64,000 nucleotides of DNA from Myxococcales bacterium (GCA_020633315.1 JACKDV010000021.1:1-64000), one strand, 5' to 3'; positions 26,433 to 35,462 are shown, numbered from the stretch's first letter. Numbers and translations are program-made. Notes: a model not told the origin generated them from the letters alone.

Positions 26433-27983
26433 ATGCTCTTGCCGTCCGTGCCCCCTCGTTCGCGCCACGAGCCCGGTGATCGGGCTGGAGATCGCTCCGG
26501 CACCCGTGGGCTGCGGGTCCTCGTCGGCGGGCTGCTCGGCGCGCTGCTGCTGCCGATGGCCTCCGCCTCGGCCTCCCCGTGGGCCATCGCGGCCCCCGTG
26601 CGCACGGCCCCCGTCGACGAGGAGCACCACCGCGTGCTCCGCATCGAGCGCGTGGTGATCACCGGCACCGAGCAGGTCTCCGATCGCCAGGTGAGCGACG
26701 TGCTCCAGCGCGAGGGCCTGGCCACCGGCGCGGAGCTGCTGTGGCCCGAGGACGAGCGCGTGGTGCGGGTGCGCGACCGCCTGCGGGCCACCGGCTACTT
26801 CAAGCGGGTCACCCTGCGCGTGGAGCCCCTCGAGGACGATCCCGATCGCGTCGAGCTGGTGGTGGAGGTGGTCGAGCGCAGCACCGTCTCGATCTCCGAC
26901 ATCTACCTGGGCGGCTCCGCTCTCACCCCGTTCCGCGGAGGCATCGCGCTGGCCGAGCGCAACTTCCTGGGGCGCGGGGTGCTGCTGGGGGGCGCGCTCA
27001 TCTGGGGCACGCAGCCGCGGGTGGGCAAGTCCCGGCGCCAGCAGGCCTACAAGGCCTTCGCCGAGGCGCCGCGCCTGCGGGGCGTGCCGGTGGGGATCCT
27101 GGTGAGCTCCTGGTTCATCTCGGCCAGCGAGCCCTACCGGGTGGAGGGAGCCGAGGACGATCCCGATCCCTCGCTGTTCAAGACCTTCGAGTACGACCGC
27201 ATCGGCGGCCAGGTGGGGCTGGGCTTCCCGCTCACCCCGCGCCTGGAGCTGGCGGCCGACTACACCTTCGAGCGGGTCAACGCGTTCCTGCCCGAGGATC
27301 CGGTGCGCATCGACACCAAGGGCGAGCTGGTCGAGCTCGACCTGGGCCTGCTCGATCACGTGCACCGCCACACCGCGGTGGACTTCAGCATCACCTACGA
27401 CGGTCGCGACGAGCTGTTCCTGGTGGGCAAGGGGGGACGGGTGGTGCTCGACGTGCGGGCCTCGTCCTCGGCCACCGGCTCGCAGTACGACTACATCAAG
27501 CTGGTGGCCGCGGGGGCCTACAGCTTCCGCCTGCCCTGGGGCCACTGGCTCACCCCCAGCGCCTCGGGCGGCCAGATCGCGGGCGCGGCCCCGGTGTACG
27601 AGCGCTTCTACTCGGGCGACCTGAGCTCGTGGACTCCCGGCCGCGAGCAGGGGCTGCGCTACTCCACCCGCAATCCCATCGACGTGTTCGGCACGGGCAT
27701 CGACACCCGCGAGTACGGCAACCTGTTCGGCCGCGTCGACCTCGAGTACGCGTGGCCGCTGTTCCGCCGCACCCGCACGCGGGGGGTGTACGGCGGCGAC
27801 CTCTACCTCTCGCTGGGCGTGTTCACCCTGGTGGGCGACGAGGCCGAGCGGGCGCGCCGGCGGGCCGACGACGAGTGGGTGGCTCCGCTGGGGGCCGCGG
27901 CCGACCTGGGGGTGCGGCTCGACACCGCGCTGGGCACCTTCAACGTCTCGGTGGGCAACGTGCTGCGGAGGACGCCGCTGTGA
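26433..27983 (+). CDS. BamA/TamA-like outer-membrane beta-barrel with POTRA domain
   Basis: 516 residues from ATG 26433. A long basic N-terminus leads to a signal-like helix (VLVGGLLGALLLPMASASAS). One POTRA domain covers about residues 67-145 (IERVVITGTEQVSDRQVSDV ... RDRLRATGYFKRVTLRVEP). The remaining about 370 residues are an alternating, aromatic-rich beta-barrel (LAERNFLGRGVLLGGAL, FDRIGGQVGLGFPL-like strands). It ends NVSVGNVLRRTPL, not the usual terminal Phe. BamA-family proteins insert barrels or translocate polypeptides, but canonical BamA has five POTRAs, so this is a reduced relative. Its stop overlaps the next gene (GTGA), making a three-gene operon with a histidine kinase. Confidence 0.8.
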   Translation: MLLPSVPPRSRHEPGDRAGDRSGTRGLRVLVGGLLGALLLPMASASASPWAIAAPVRTAPVDEEHHRVLRIERVVITGTEQVSDRQVSDVLQREGLATGAELLWPEDERVVRVRDRLRATGYFKRVTLRVEPLEDDPDRVELVVEVVERSTVSISDIYLGGSALTPFRGGIALAERNFLGRGVLLGGALIWGTQPRVGKSRRQQAYKAFAEAPRLRGVPVGILVSSWFISASEPYRVEGAEDDPDPSLFKTFEYDRIGGQVGLGFPLTPRLELAADYTFERVNAFLPEDPVRIDTKGELVELDLGLLDHVHRHTAVDFSITYDGRDELFLVGKGGRVVLDVRASSSATGSQYDYIKLVAAGAYSFRLPWGHWLTPSASGGQIAGAAPVYERFYSGDLSSWTPGREQGLRYSTRNPIDVFGTGIDTREYGNLFGRVDLEYAWPLFRRTRTRGVYGGDLYLSLGVFTLVGDEAERARRRADDEWVAPLGAAADLGVRLDTALGTFNVSVGNVLRRTPL

Positions 27984-28639
27984 GCGGGCCCGGGCGCGTG
28001 TCTCGTCGCGTGCTGCTGGGCGGGGCCCTGGGCCTGCCGCTGCTGGCCTTCGCGCGCCCCGAGTCCCTGGCCAAGCGCCCGGCCGAGTTCGCCGAGGTGG
28101 GCAACTCGATCCAGATGACGATCAGCCTGCCGGCGCTCATCCGCGGCAACGACGAGGAGGCCCTGGCCTCGATCGACTCCGGCTTCGACACCACCCTGGA
28201 GTACCGGGTGACGGTGTGGGAGCACGGCAGCCGGCTGAAGATCGCCAGCCGCACCCTGGTGCTCAAGCTGCGCCGCGACCCCTGGAAGAAGCACTACCTG
28301 CTGCGCACCAAGGGCAGCAGCGGCTGGATCAAGCGCAGCTTCGAGAGCCGCGAGGAGGCGATCGCGGCCGCGGTCACCCTCGACGGCATTCGCATCTGCT
28401 CCGCCTCCGATCTCACCCGCGGGGGCGAGGCCGGCCCCTTCTACTTCGTGGAGATCATGGCCATGCGCAACCCCCTCAGCCGCGGCCGGGGCGAGGGGCG
28501 CGGCACCGAGACCCACCGCGGCCAGGGGCGCGACGCCGAGTGGTTCAGGCGCCTGGTGGAGACCCTCGCCGGCGAGCGGGCCCGGGCCGAGAAGGTCGTG
28601 CACGTGCGGACCAACCCCTTCTTCCTGGTGCCGCGATGA
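27980..28639 (+). CDS. DUF4390-like exported protein
   Basis: 219 residues from GTG 27980, overlapping the barrel gene stop. The N-terminus reads SRRVLLGGALGLPLLAFA, a twin-arginine-like export signal. The mature part (NSIQMTISLPALIRGNDEEA, DTTLEYRVTVWEHGSRLK, SREEAIAAAVTLDGIRI) resembles DUF4390, a domain of unknown function that in beta-proteobacteria is encoded just before the NtrY-type kinase, the same order as here. This conserved neighbourhood suggests an envelope partner of the kinase. C-terminal residues about 165-185 are Gly/Arg-rich. Its stop overlaps the kinase start (ATGA). Confidence 0.68.
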   Translation: MSGPGRVSRRVLLGGALGLPLLAFARPESLAKRPAEFAEVGNSIQMTISLPALIRGNDEEALASIDSGFDTTLEYRVTVWEHGSRLKIASRTLVLKLRRDPWKKHYLLRTKGSSGWIKRSFESREEAIAAAVTLDGIRICSASDLTRGGEAGPFYFVEIMAMRNPLSRGRGEGRGTETHRGQGRDAEWFRRLVETLAGERARAEKVVHVRTNPFFLVPR

Positions 28640-30147
28640 GGGAGCCGCTGCCGCCGTCGTCGGTCCCGCTGTGGGGACGCCTGGGGGTCCGGGTGACCGC
28701 GGCGCTGGTGGTGCTGGGGATCATCAGCGTGGGGGCCAGCGTCTACGTGGCCCGGCTGTCGGTCGACTACTTCGACGCGCGGTTGCGCGAGAGCCTCGAC
28801 CAGCAGCAGGAGCTGGCTCGGGACGTGGAGCCGGTGCACCGCGATCTCATCGACGCCAAGATCGAGGCCTTCGAGGCGCGCGCCCGCGTGGTGGCGCTGA
28901 CCCTGCCCGACGCCGGCGACCCCCTCGACGCGCTGCGGGCCGTGCTCGAGCGCGAGCCCGACGTGCTCGAGCTGTCGATCGCGACGGCCCGCGGCGATCC
29001 GGTGCGAGCGCGGCGGCCCGACGCCGACGCCCACGACGGCGAGGTCTACGACGTGGAGCTGCCCCTGCCCGCGCCGCGGCGGGGCGCCACGCTGACGATC
29101 GTGTTCGGCATCGACCCCGCGATCGATGCCCGCTACCAGGCGCTGGGGCAGCGCCAGCGGGAGATCGGGCAGGACCTCGGTGACCAGGGCGACGTGGAGG
29201 CGGCGGTCATCGAGGTGGTGCTGCTCGCGGGCGTGCTCGTGCTGCTGGTGGCGATCGCGGCCGGCGTGCTCGTGGCCCGGGCGACCACCCGCAAGGCCAC
29301 CGCGCTCAGCCGCGTGATGGCCCGCGTGGCCGAGGGCGACCTGGGCGTGCGGGCGCAGGCGCGCGGCCGCGACGAGCTGGCCACCCTGGCCCGCGCCTTC
29401 AACCTCATGCTCGACGAGCTGGCCCACGCCCAGCAGCGCGTGGCCTACCTGCAGCGCATCGGGGCCTGGCAGGGCATGGCGCGGCGCATCGCCCACGAGA
29501 TCAAGAACCCGCTCACCCCCATCCAGCTCGCGGTGCAGCAGCTCCGCGACAAGGACCCCGGCCTCGACGAGCGCTTCTCCTCGCTGCTGCGCACCTCGGT
29601 GGAGATCGTGGAGGACGAGGTGGAGGGGCTGCGGCGGATGGTCACCAGCTTCTCGCAGTTCGCCAAGGTCCCCGAGGTGCGGCTGCGCCCCGAGCCGCTG
29701 GCGCGGGTGCTCGAGGAATTCGAGCGCGCCTACGGCCACCTGGGCGAGGAGGGGGGCGGCGAGCTGACGGTGGAGGTCCCCGCCGCCGAGCTGAGGGTGC
29801 AGGCCGATCGCCAGCTCCTCAAGCAGGCGCTGGTCAACCTGGTGGAGAACGCGGTGCTGTCCGCCCGCGAGCTGCGGGGCGAGGGCGTGCGGGTGCGGGT
29901 GAGCGTGGCCGTCGAGCCCGCCTCGGTGGTGCTGCGGGTGGACGACAACGGCCCCGGCATCCCCGAGGACCGGCGCGAGCGGGTGTTCGAGCCCTACGAG
30001 ACCTCGCGCAAGTCGGGGACCGGGCTGGGGCTGGCGATCGTCAAGAAGATCATCCTCGACCACGGGGGCGAGATCTGGATCGACGCCTCGGAGCTCGGGG
30101 GGGCGAGGTTCTCGCTGCGGCTGCGGCGGGTGGGCAAGAGCGCCTGA
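28636..30147 (+). CDS. NtrY-like membrane sensor histidine kinase
   Basis: 503 residues; ATG 28636 overlaps the DUF4390 stop. TM1 is about 18-40, an extracytoplasmic sensor covers about 41-190, and TM2 about 191-214. A HAMP linker (SRVMARVAEGDLGVRAQARG) follows, then the H-box MARRIAHEIKNPLTPIQLAV with phospho-acceptor His287. The ATP-binding N (LVNLVENAV), G1 (DDNGPGIP) and G2 (GTGLGLAIV) boxes are intact. The HEIKNPLTPIQL form is typical of NtrY/NtrB-type kinases that work with sigma-54 activators. No response regulator is adjacent. The DUF4390 gene next to it matches the ntrY neighbourhood elsewhere. Confidence 0.9.
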   Translation: MREPLPPSSVPLWGRLGVRVTAALVVLGIISVGASVYVARLSVDYFDARLRESLDQQQELARDVEPVHRDLIDAKIEAFEARARVVALTLPDAGDPLDALRAVLEREPDVLELSIATARGDPVRARRPDADAHDGEVYDVELPLPAPRRGATLTIVFGIDPAIDARYQALGQRQREIGQDLGDQGDVEAAVIEVVLLAGVLVLLVAIAAGVLVARATTRKATALSRVMARVAEGDLGVRAQARGRDELATLARAFNLMLDELAHAQQRVAYLQRIGAWQGMARRIAHEIKNPLTPIQLAVQQLRDKDPGLDERFSSLLRTSVEIVEDEVEGLRRMVTSFSQFAKVPEVRLRPEPLARVLEEFERAYGHLGEEGGGELTVEVPAAELRVQADRQLLKQALVNLVENAVLSARELRGEGVRVRVSVAVEPASVVLRVDDNGPGIPEDRRERVFEPYETSRKSGTGLGLAIVKKIILDHGGEIWIDASELGGARFSLRLRRVGKSA

Positions 30148-30209
30148 GCCTCGGGCGGGCTCGAGCCCGTGCCCCGAGCCGCTGCGAGCCCGAGCCCGAG
30201 CCCCAGTCG

Positions 30210-30683
30210 GTGAGCTGCTCGGTGTTCGGCAACGGCTACTCGAGCATGAGCCCGCGGCGCGACGCCCTCTACGTGCGGAGCTCGAGTCAGGTGTGCATCC
30301 CCGACGGAACCTCGACGGGGACTTGCCGCAAGTGGTTCGGCCGCTGCAAGGTGGACGCGACCGGCGAGGCGGTGAAGTTCCGCGTGTTCGACAACGGGGA
30401 CTCCCGCCAGTCGGTGCCGCGCGACGCGGTGTACTTCCGGGCCCCCAACCAGGCCTGCATCCCCGACAGCACCTCGACCGGGAGCTGCCGTCGGTGGACC
30501 GGCCTGGCCACCACGCAATCGGGCAAGGCCGTGCGCTGCCGCCTGTTCGACGACGGCTACCGCAACATGACCGGGCCGACGCACGCGATCTACTTCCGGA
30601 AGAACGGCCAGGTGTGCATGCCGGACGGGACCGCGACGGGGACCTGCCGCAAGTGGCTCGGCCGCTGCGAGGTGGCGGGCTGA
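30210..30683 (+). CDS. Unrecognised protein made of three ~52-residue repeats
   Basis: 157 residues from GTG 30210, though the start is doubtful: the frame is open upstream with a Cys-EPEPEPQ segment like a post-lipobox linker, but there is no hydrophobic signal. Three repeats follow the pattern (V/L)F-x-(N/D)G ... P-x2-A-(L/V/I)-Y-(V/F)-R ... Q-x-C-(I/M)-PD-x-T-x-TG-x-CR-(K/R)-W, starting near residues 4, 57 and 109. Each has conserved Cys, so disulphides and an extracytoplasmic location are likely. I do not know a named family. Codon bias supports coding. It may be a 5'-truncated lipoprotein gene, or a surface repeat protein whose export signal I cannot see. Confidence 0.6.
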   Translation: MSCSVFGNGYSSMSPRRDALYVRSSSQVCIPDGTSTGTCRKWFGRCKVDATGEAVKFRVFDNGDSRQSVPRDAVYFRAPNQACIPDSTSTGSCRRWTGLATTQSGKAVRCRLFDDGYRNMTGPTHAIYFRKNGQVCMPDGTATGTCRKWLGRCEVAG

Positions 30684-30809
30684 GCCACGATCGGGAGCGG
30701 CGAGCTCGGGGGGGCGGCGCGGGGGCGGGGGAGCCTCCGCGGTCGACGCCGAGGGTGGCCCCAATGAACCGCCTCGCCGCCCCCAGGGGGGTCGGCTACG
30801 CTCTCGGAC

Positions 30810-32885
30810 ATGGCTCGTCACGGACGCAGATCGGGAGCGTGGTTGGGAGTGCTCGCAATCGTCGGGTGCGGCGACGACCTGCCGGGTACCTACACCTCCA
30901 CGGGCTCGAGCGGGTCCACCACGGGCGAGCTCTCGTCGAGCTCGGGTCCGCCCGCGACCAGCTCGGGCTCGACCAGCCCCGATCCAGACACCACCCAGGG
31001 CACCGGCCCCGACTCCAGCTCGGGCGGCTCGACCGGCTCGGGCTCGACCGGCTCGGGCTCGACCGGCGGGAGCACCAGCTCGGGATCGTCCTCGGAGTCC
31101 GGCAGCTCGACCGGCCCCGGCCCGCAGGAGCCCGTGGCCGTCGACGACGTGGCCTGCATGGTGCGCGGCGAGGGCCCGCTGGCCGTCGCCTCCGTGCTCG
31201 ACAATGACAGCGATCCGCAGGGCTCGGTGCTCACCATCGTGGCCGCCGATCCGGTCACGGCCGAGGGCGGCACCGCGATGCTCATGGGCGACACCATCGT
31301 CTACGACGCGCCGGGCGGCGGCTTCTGGGGCGAGGACTGGCTGAGCTACACCATCGAGGATCCCGAGGGCAACCAGGCCAGCGCCGAGCTCCACGTGATG
31401 GTGTGGCCCGGTGAGATCCCCGCCGACGAGCTGGTCGCCGATCCGCATGGCCTGGCGATCTCGCCGGCGGGCGGGGCCGGGCGCTTCGGCTGGACGGTCC
31501 AGGGCGGAGGCGACGTCGACGGCGATGGCATCGACGACCTGCTGGTGTCGGCCCCGCTCTCCATGGGCAACGCGGGCCTCATCTACGCCGTGCACGGCAG
31601 CGTGGGCGCCACCTCGATCGACGCCGCCGATCTCGAGGCGGGCATGGGCGGCTTCGTCATGCAGGGCGAGATCGCCAACGGCTTCGCCGGGTGGTCGCTG
31701 GCGCTGCTGCCCGACGTCAACGCCGACGGTCGAGACGAGGTGGTGGTGGGCGCGGGCTGGGCCAACCTCAACGGCGTGCGCTCGGGTCGGGTCTACGTGC
31801 TGTTCGGCACCGACCTCACCGCTCCCGTCGATCTGGCCGACGTCTTGCTGGGCGGCGGCTACGTGATCGACGGCGCGGGAGCCCAGGCGTGGGCGGGCTG
31901 GTCGGTGAGCACCCTGCCCGATCTCAACGGCGACGGCCGGGCCGAGCTGGCCGTGGGCGCGCCGCAGGCCACCGACGTCAACCCCACCGGGCCCGGCTGG
32001 GCCTACGTGCTGTGGGGCAAGGACGACCTCTCCCCGATCGCGCTGGCCGACGTGCAGGCCGGGGTGGGCGGCCTGGGCTACGGGATGATCGGGCGCACCG
32101 GCGATCACATCGGTCTCACCGTGCAGGGCCTGCCCGACGGCGACGGCGACGGCCTGGCCGAGCTGGTGGTGGGCTCCGAGGTCGCGGCCGGCGGGGCCGG
32201 GCGGGCCTACATGGTGCGGGGGCAGCTCGGGCCCGCGGTGATCACCATGGACCAGATCGCGACCGAGGTGGGCGGCTACGCCATGGAGGGCGTGGCCGGG
32301 ACGGGGGCCGGACGTGCGCTGGGGCAGGTGGGCGACCTGGATGCCAACGGGATCCCCGAGCTGCTCGTGGGCGCGCCGGGCCCCGAGGGCACCGGCGACG
32401 GGGCGCTCCACCTGGTCTTCGACGGCTGGGACGGCAACCTGCTGCTCGATGCGCTGGTGCCCCCGGTGGGCGTGACCCTGCCCAGCCCCTCGGTCGACGT
32501 GGATCTCGGCTGGTCCGTGCGGGGCGTGGGCGACCTCAACGGCGACGGCTGGCCCGACCTCGCGGTGGGAGCCCCCTACGCCGATGGGCCCGGCTCCGAC
32601 GACGAGGGGGCGGTGTACGTGGTGTTCGGCCGCGCCGACATGACCACCGTGGACCTGGCCGACGTGGCCCAGGGACGCGGCGGCTTCGTGGTCACCGGCG
32701 AGGCGGCGGGCAACCATGCCGGCTGGTCGGTGGCGCCCGCGGGCGACTTCAACGCGGACGGGGCCGACGACCTGGTGCTGGGTGCTCCCCTGACCGGCGT
32801 CTTCGGCTTCGGCTCGGGGCGGGCCTACGTGGTGTTCGGCGTGACCCCGAGCACTCCCGATCTCGGCGCCTGCATCCCCGATTGA
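30810..32885 (+). CDS. FG-GAP-repeat (integrin-alpha-like propeller) lipoprotein
   Basis: 691 residues from ATG 30810. Lipobox VLAIVGC (Cys20) is followed by a Ser/Thr/Gly low-complexity linker to about residue 105 and a cadherin/Big-like domain (about 106-200, with SVLDNDSDPQGS and WLSYTIEDPEGN). Then come seven FG-GAP units with calcium-type loops DVDGDGIDD, DVNADGRDE, DLNGDGRAE, DGDGDGLAE, DLDANGIPE, DLNGDGWPD and DFNADGADD. Seven units predict a closed seven-blade propeller. The most plausible location is the cell surface, where it may bind matrix or other cells; the ligand is unknown. Confidence 0.93.
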   Translation: MARHGRRSGAWLGVLAIVGCGDDLPGTYTSTGSSGSTTGELSSSSGPPATSSGSTSPDPDTTQGTGPDSSSGGSTGSGSTGSGSTGGSTSSGSSSESGSSTGPGPQEPVAVDDVACMVRGEGPLAVASVLDNDSDPQGSVLTIVAADPVTAEGGTAMLMGDTIVYDAPGGGFWGEDWLSYTIEDPEGNQASAELHVMVWPGEIPADELVADPHGLAISPAGGAGRFGWTVQGGGDVDGDGIDDLLVSAPLSMGNAGLIYAVHGSVGATSIDAADLEAGMGGFVMQGEIANGFAGWSLALLPDVNADGRDEVVVGAGWANLNGVRSGRVYVLFGTDLTAPVDLADVLLGGGYVIDGAGAQAWAGWSVSTLPDLNGDGRAELAVGAPQATDVNPTGPGWAYVLWGKDDLSPIALADVQAGVGGLGYGMIGRTGDHIGLTVQGLPDGDGDGLAELVVGSEVAAGGAGRAYMVRGQLGPAVITMDQIATEVGGYAMEGVAGTGAGRALGQVGDLDANGIPELLVGAPGPEGTGDGALHLVFDGWDGNLLLDALVPPVGVTLPSPSVDVDLGWSVRGVGDLNGDGWPDLAVGAPYADGPGSDDEGAVYVVFGRADMTTVDLADVAQGRGGFVVTGEAAGNHAGWSVAPAGDFNADGADDLVLGAPLTGVFGFGSGRAYVVFGVTPSTPDLGACIPD

Positions 32886-32916
32886 GGCGCGCGCTCGGCC
32901 GGGCTCACGCGGCCGA

Positions 32917-34092
32917 TCAGTAGGCCACGTCGCCCGGCAGCGGCACGATCGACTCGCCCGCCACGAACAGGGTCCGTCCGAGCACCAGCTCCTTGGGGCC
33001 CACCCACCGGACCACCTCGCTGCCGCCTACCTCGGGCAGCCCGGGGATCATCTCGTCCTCCACGTCGCCCTTGGGCACCTTCATCGGCTTGGGCCATGGG
33101 GCCTTGGCCGTGGCCTCGCGCGGCAAGGGGTAGGTCTTGCGCTCCTTGGTGTCGTGCAGCACGAGCTGCCGGTGCAGGACGTCGCCGAGGGCGCTGCGCA
33201 GCTCGACCAGCAGCCACCGCCCGTCGGGCGAGGGCGAGACCACGTAGGTGCCGGGGAACGGTGACTCGATCTCCTCGGGCTCGTCGTCGTCGTCGTCGTC
33301 GTCGTCGTCATCGTCGTCCTGCGGCCGGGGACCCTCCTCGCAGACCTCGGGCGCGTCGCCCTTGTCGTGGTGGCACAGATCGCCGCCGAGCCCGAGCACC
33401 GCATCCACGTGTCCGTCGGCGAGGCGAACGGCCACGGCCAGGTGGTTCGAGCGCAGGTCGGCCTCGTGATCCGAGGCCACCATGCACACGTGCGTGCCGC
33501 CCTTGGATACCCACAGCTCGTCCTCGTTGCGCAGGTCGAGCTCGGGGACCTCGTCGTCGTCGGCCAGGTAGAGCTTGGGATCACACGGGGGGTCGAGCGG
33601 CAGCGCGGCCACCTTGCGGTCCTTGCCGTCGGCCACGCTGAGCACCCGCAGATCGACGGAGCGACCCCGCTCGATCCCGAGGAACGCCACCTCGCGATGG
33701 CCCGGCAGCCACCGAGGCGAGCGCCCTGCAGTGCTGCCGAGGGTACCGAGCACCGTGCCGTCCAGGCCCACCCGCAGGGCACCCCGATCGCCGACCACGA
33801 GCAACCCCGGCTCGGGCGGCGGCGACGAGCCCGTCGCTGCCTCCTCGGGCGCGGCGGCATCCTCGGCGTCGGCCACGGTGTCGTCCGCCGGAGGATCGGC
33901 GGGCGTGGGCGCAGGAGCGAGTGAAGGTGCAGCCTCGGCCGTCGCAGGCGGAGGGGTCGCCTCCGCGGGAGGAGCGGGCGGAGCCTCGGCCTGCGCGGCC
34001 GGGGCCGTCGCGGCGGCACTCGCCGCGGGCTCGGGCTCACGGCCGCAGGCGACCAGGGACAGGATCACGACGAGCGAGGCGCGGGGGGGCAT
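32917..34092 (-). CDS. Lipoprotein with Pro/Ala linker and WD40-like C-terminal part
   Basis: 391 residues from ATG 34092. The signal ends in LSLVACGRE (Cys16) and is followed by a Pro/Ala/Glu-rich linker to about residue 95. The remainder has beta-propeller-like strands (LLVVGDRGALRVGLDGTVLG, RSPRWLPGHREVAFLG, DGRWLLVELRS), as in TolB/WD40-like proteins, interrupted by a run of twelve aspartates. It is probably anchored in the outer membrane or periplasm. Function is unknown. It converges with the FG-GAP gene (31 bp apart) and is divergent from the hydrolase gene. Confidence 0.82.
   Translation of the reverse strand: MPPRASLVVILSLVACGREPEPAASAAATAPAAQAEAPPAPPAEATPPPATAEAAPSLAPAPTPADPPADDTVADAEDAAAPEEAATGSSPPPEPGLLVVGDRGALRVGLDGTVLGTLGSTAGRSPRWLPGHREVAFLGIERGRSVDLRVLSVADGKDRKVAALPLDPPCDPKLYLADDDEVPELDLRNEDELWVSKGGTHVCMVASDHEADLRSNHLAVAVRLADGHVDAVLGLGGDLCHHDKGDAPEVCEEGPRPQDDDDDDDDDDDDEPEEIESPFPGTYVVSPSPDGRWLLVELRSALGDVLHRQLVLHDTKERKTYPLPREATAKAPWPKPMKVPKGDVEDEMIPGLPEVGGSEVVRWVGPKELVLGRTLFVAGESIVPLPGDVAY
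33283..33318. repeat. Trinucleotide repeat encoding twelve Asp
   Basis: Twelve consecutive Asp codons (eleven GAC and one GAT on the minus strand) lie inside the lipoprotein gene. The near-perfect GTC array on the plus strand is a microsatellite prone to slippage in whole codons. Confidence 0.92.
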
Positions 34093-34208
34093 GGTGGGCT
34101 TCCCGGGATCCTACCCCCGGATCACGAGGCCCGGGCCGGCGTTGGAGCGAGGGCGCCCGGCTGCGGCCGCCTTGCCCTCGCGGTGGCGAGCTGCGATGAA
34201 CCCTGCGC

Positions 34209-35078
34209 ATGATCGACCAGCCCGAGGAGATCACCATCCAGACGCCCACCCTGCGGCTCGCGGCGCGGGCGTGGGGACCCGCCGACGGCGTGCCCGTGCT
34301 GGCGCTGCACGGCTGGCTCGACAGCGCGGCCAGCTTCGATCGCGTGGCGCCGCGGCTGCCCGGGCTGCGCCTGGTCTGCCTCGACATGCCGGGCCACGGC
34401 GAGTCCGAGCACCTGCCCCCGGGGCAGGGCTATGCCTTCGTCGACACGGTCGCCCACGTGCACGCGGCCACCGTGGCGCTGGGCTGGGAGCGCTTCTGCC
34501 TGCTCGGCCACTCGCTGGGGGCCGCGGTCTCGGCCGTGCTCGCCGGCACCTTCCCCGCTCGCGTGCGCCGGCTCGCCCTGGTGGAGGGGCTGGGGCCGGT
34601 CACCGAGGAGCCCAAGCACGCGGCCGAGCGCCTCGCTCGCTCGATCGAGGAGGAGGAGCGCAAGCGCGGTCGCACGCCGCCCGTGTACCCCAGCGAGGAC
34701 GAGGCGGTGCGTCGCCTCGAGGCCTCGATGAGCCGGCTCTCCCACGAGGCGGCCCGCACCCTGTGCCGCAGGGGCCTGCGCCCGGTCGAGGGCGGCGTGA
34801 CCTGGCGCAGCGATCCCCGCCTGCGCCTGCCCTCGCGCCTGCGGCTCACCGAGGAGCAGGTGCTGGTGTTCCTGGGCGCCATCGAGTGCCCCACGCTGCT
34901 CGTGCGCGGCTCGGAGGGCTTCCCCTTCGCGCCCAGGCCGATGAGCGCCCGCGTGGCCGCGCTGCGCGATGCCGAGATGGTCGAGCTACCCGGCGGACAC
35001 CACCTGCACCTGGACACCCCCGACGCGGTGGCCGAGGTATTGCGCGAGTTCTTCGCCCCGCTGGTCCATGCCTGCTGA
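34209..35078 (+). CDS. Alpha/beta-hydrolase
   Basis: 289 residues from ATG 34209. The fold motifs are VPVLALHGWLDSAASFDRVA (oxyanion-hole HG), CLDMPGHGESEH, and the nucleophile elbow LLGHSLGAAVSAVLAG (G-x-S-x-G, Ser about 106). Late motifs include LLVRGSEGFPF and a C-terminal GGHHLHLDTPDAVAE with the catalytic His. The family includes esterases and C-C hydrolases; substrate unknown. There is no signal peptide, so it is cytoplasmic. It resembles metazoan serine-hydrolase-like (SERHL) proteins in the early LHGWLDSAASFD motif. Confidence 0.92.
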   Translation: MIDQPEEITIQTPTLRLAARAWGPADGVPVLALHGWLDSAASFDRVAPRLPGLRLVCLDMPGHGESEHLPPGQGYAFVDTVAHVHAATVALGWERFCLLGHSLGAAVSAVLAGTFPARVRRLALVEGLGPVTEEPKHAAERLARSIEEEERKRGRTPPVYPSEDEAVRRLEASMSRLSHEAARTLCRRGLRPVEGGVTWRSDPRLRLPSRLRLTEEQVLVFLGAIECPTLLVRGSEGFPFAPRPMSARVAALRDAEMVELPGGHHLHLDTPDAVAEVLREFFAPLVHAC

Positions 35079-35169
35079 GGGCCTCGGCACGCACGACCAC
35101 GCGTGGGCACGACTACGGCAGGCGCGACCATGCGGGTCCGCCCGCTCGCGAACGAGCTCGCTCGACGAG

Positions 35170-35328
35170 CTACAGCCCCGGGTAGTAGCCCTTGTCGCCG
35201 TCGTCTCCGCGCCCGCGGGCGCGCAGCCACAGCGTCAGTCCCGTCACCACCAGCGCGATGGTCAGGGTGGCGAGGCCCAGCCCCACGAAGGCTCCGAGAT
35301 CGACCAGCTCCAACGCCAGCATCGGCAT
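35170..35328 (-). CDS. Small single-span membrane protein
   Basis: 52 residues from ATG 35328 (a second ATG lies two codons later). One hydrophobic helix, LGLATLTIALVVTGLTLWL, is followed by a charged tail RARGRGDDGDKGYYPGL. Third-position G/C bias supports coding. Tiny proteins of this shape often associate with larger membrane complexes, but nothing nearby identifies a partner. No strong ribosome site is visible, so certainty is moderate. Confidence 0.55.
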   Translation of the reverse strand: MPMLALELVDLGAFVGLGLATLTIALVVTGLTLWLRARGRGDDGDKGYYPGL

Positions 35329-35462
35329 GCATCGAGCACAGCACGGGCGTCCCCGACTCGTGAGCGCAACTCCTGCGTCGTTGCGTGAGCCGTCGCGCGG
35401 AGGAAGATCACCGAAATCATTGCGCTTCGCAGGGCTCGGAGGCGCCGACATCCTGCTTGGCG

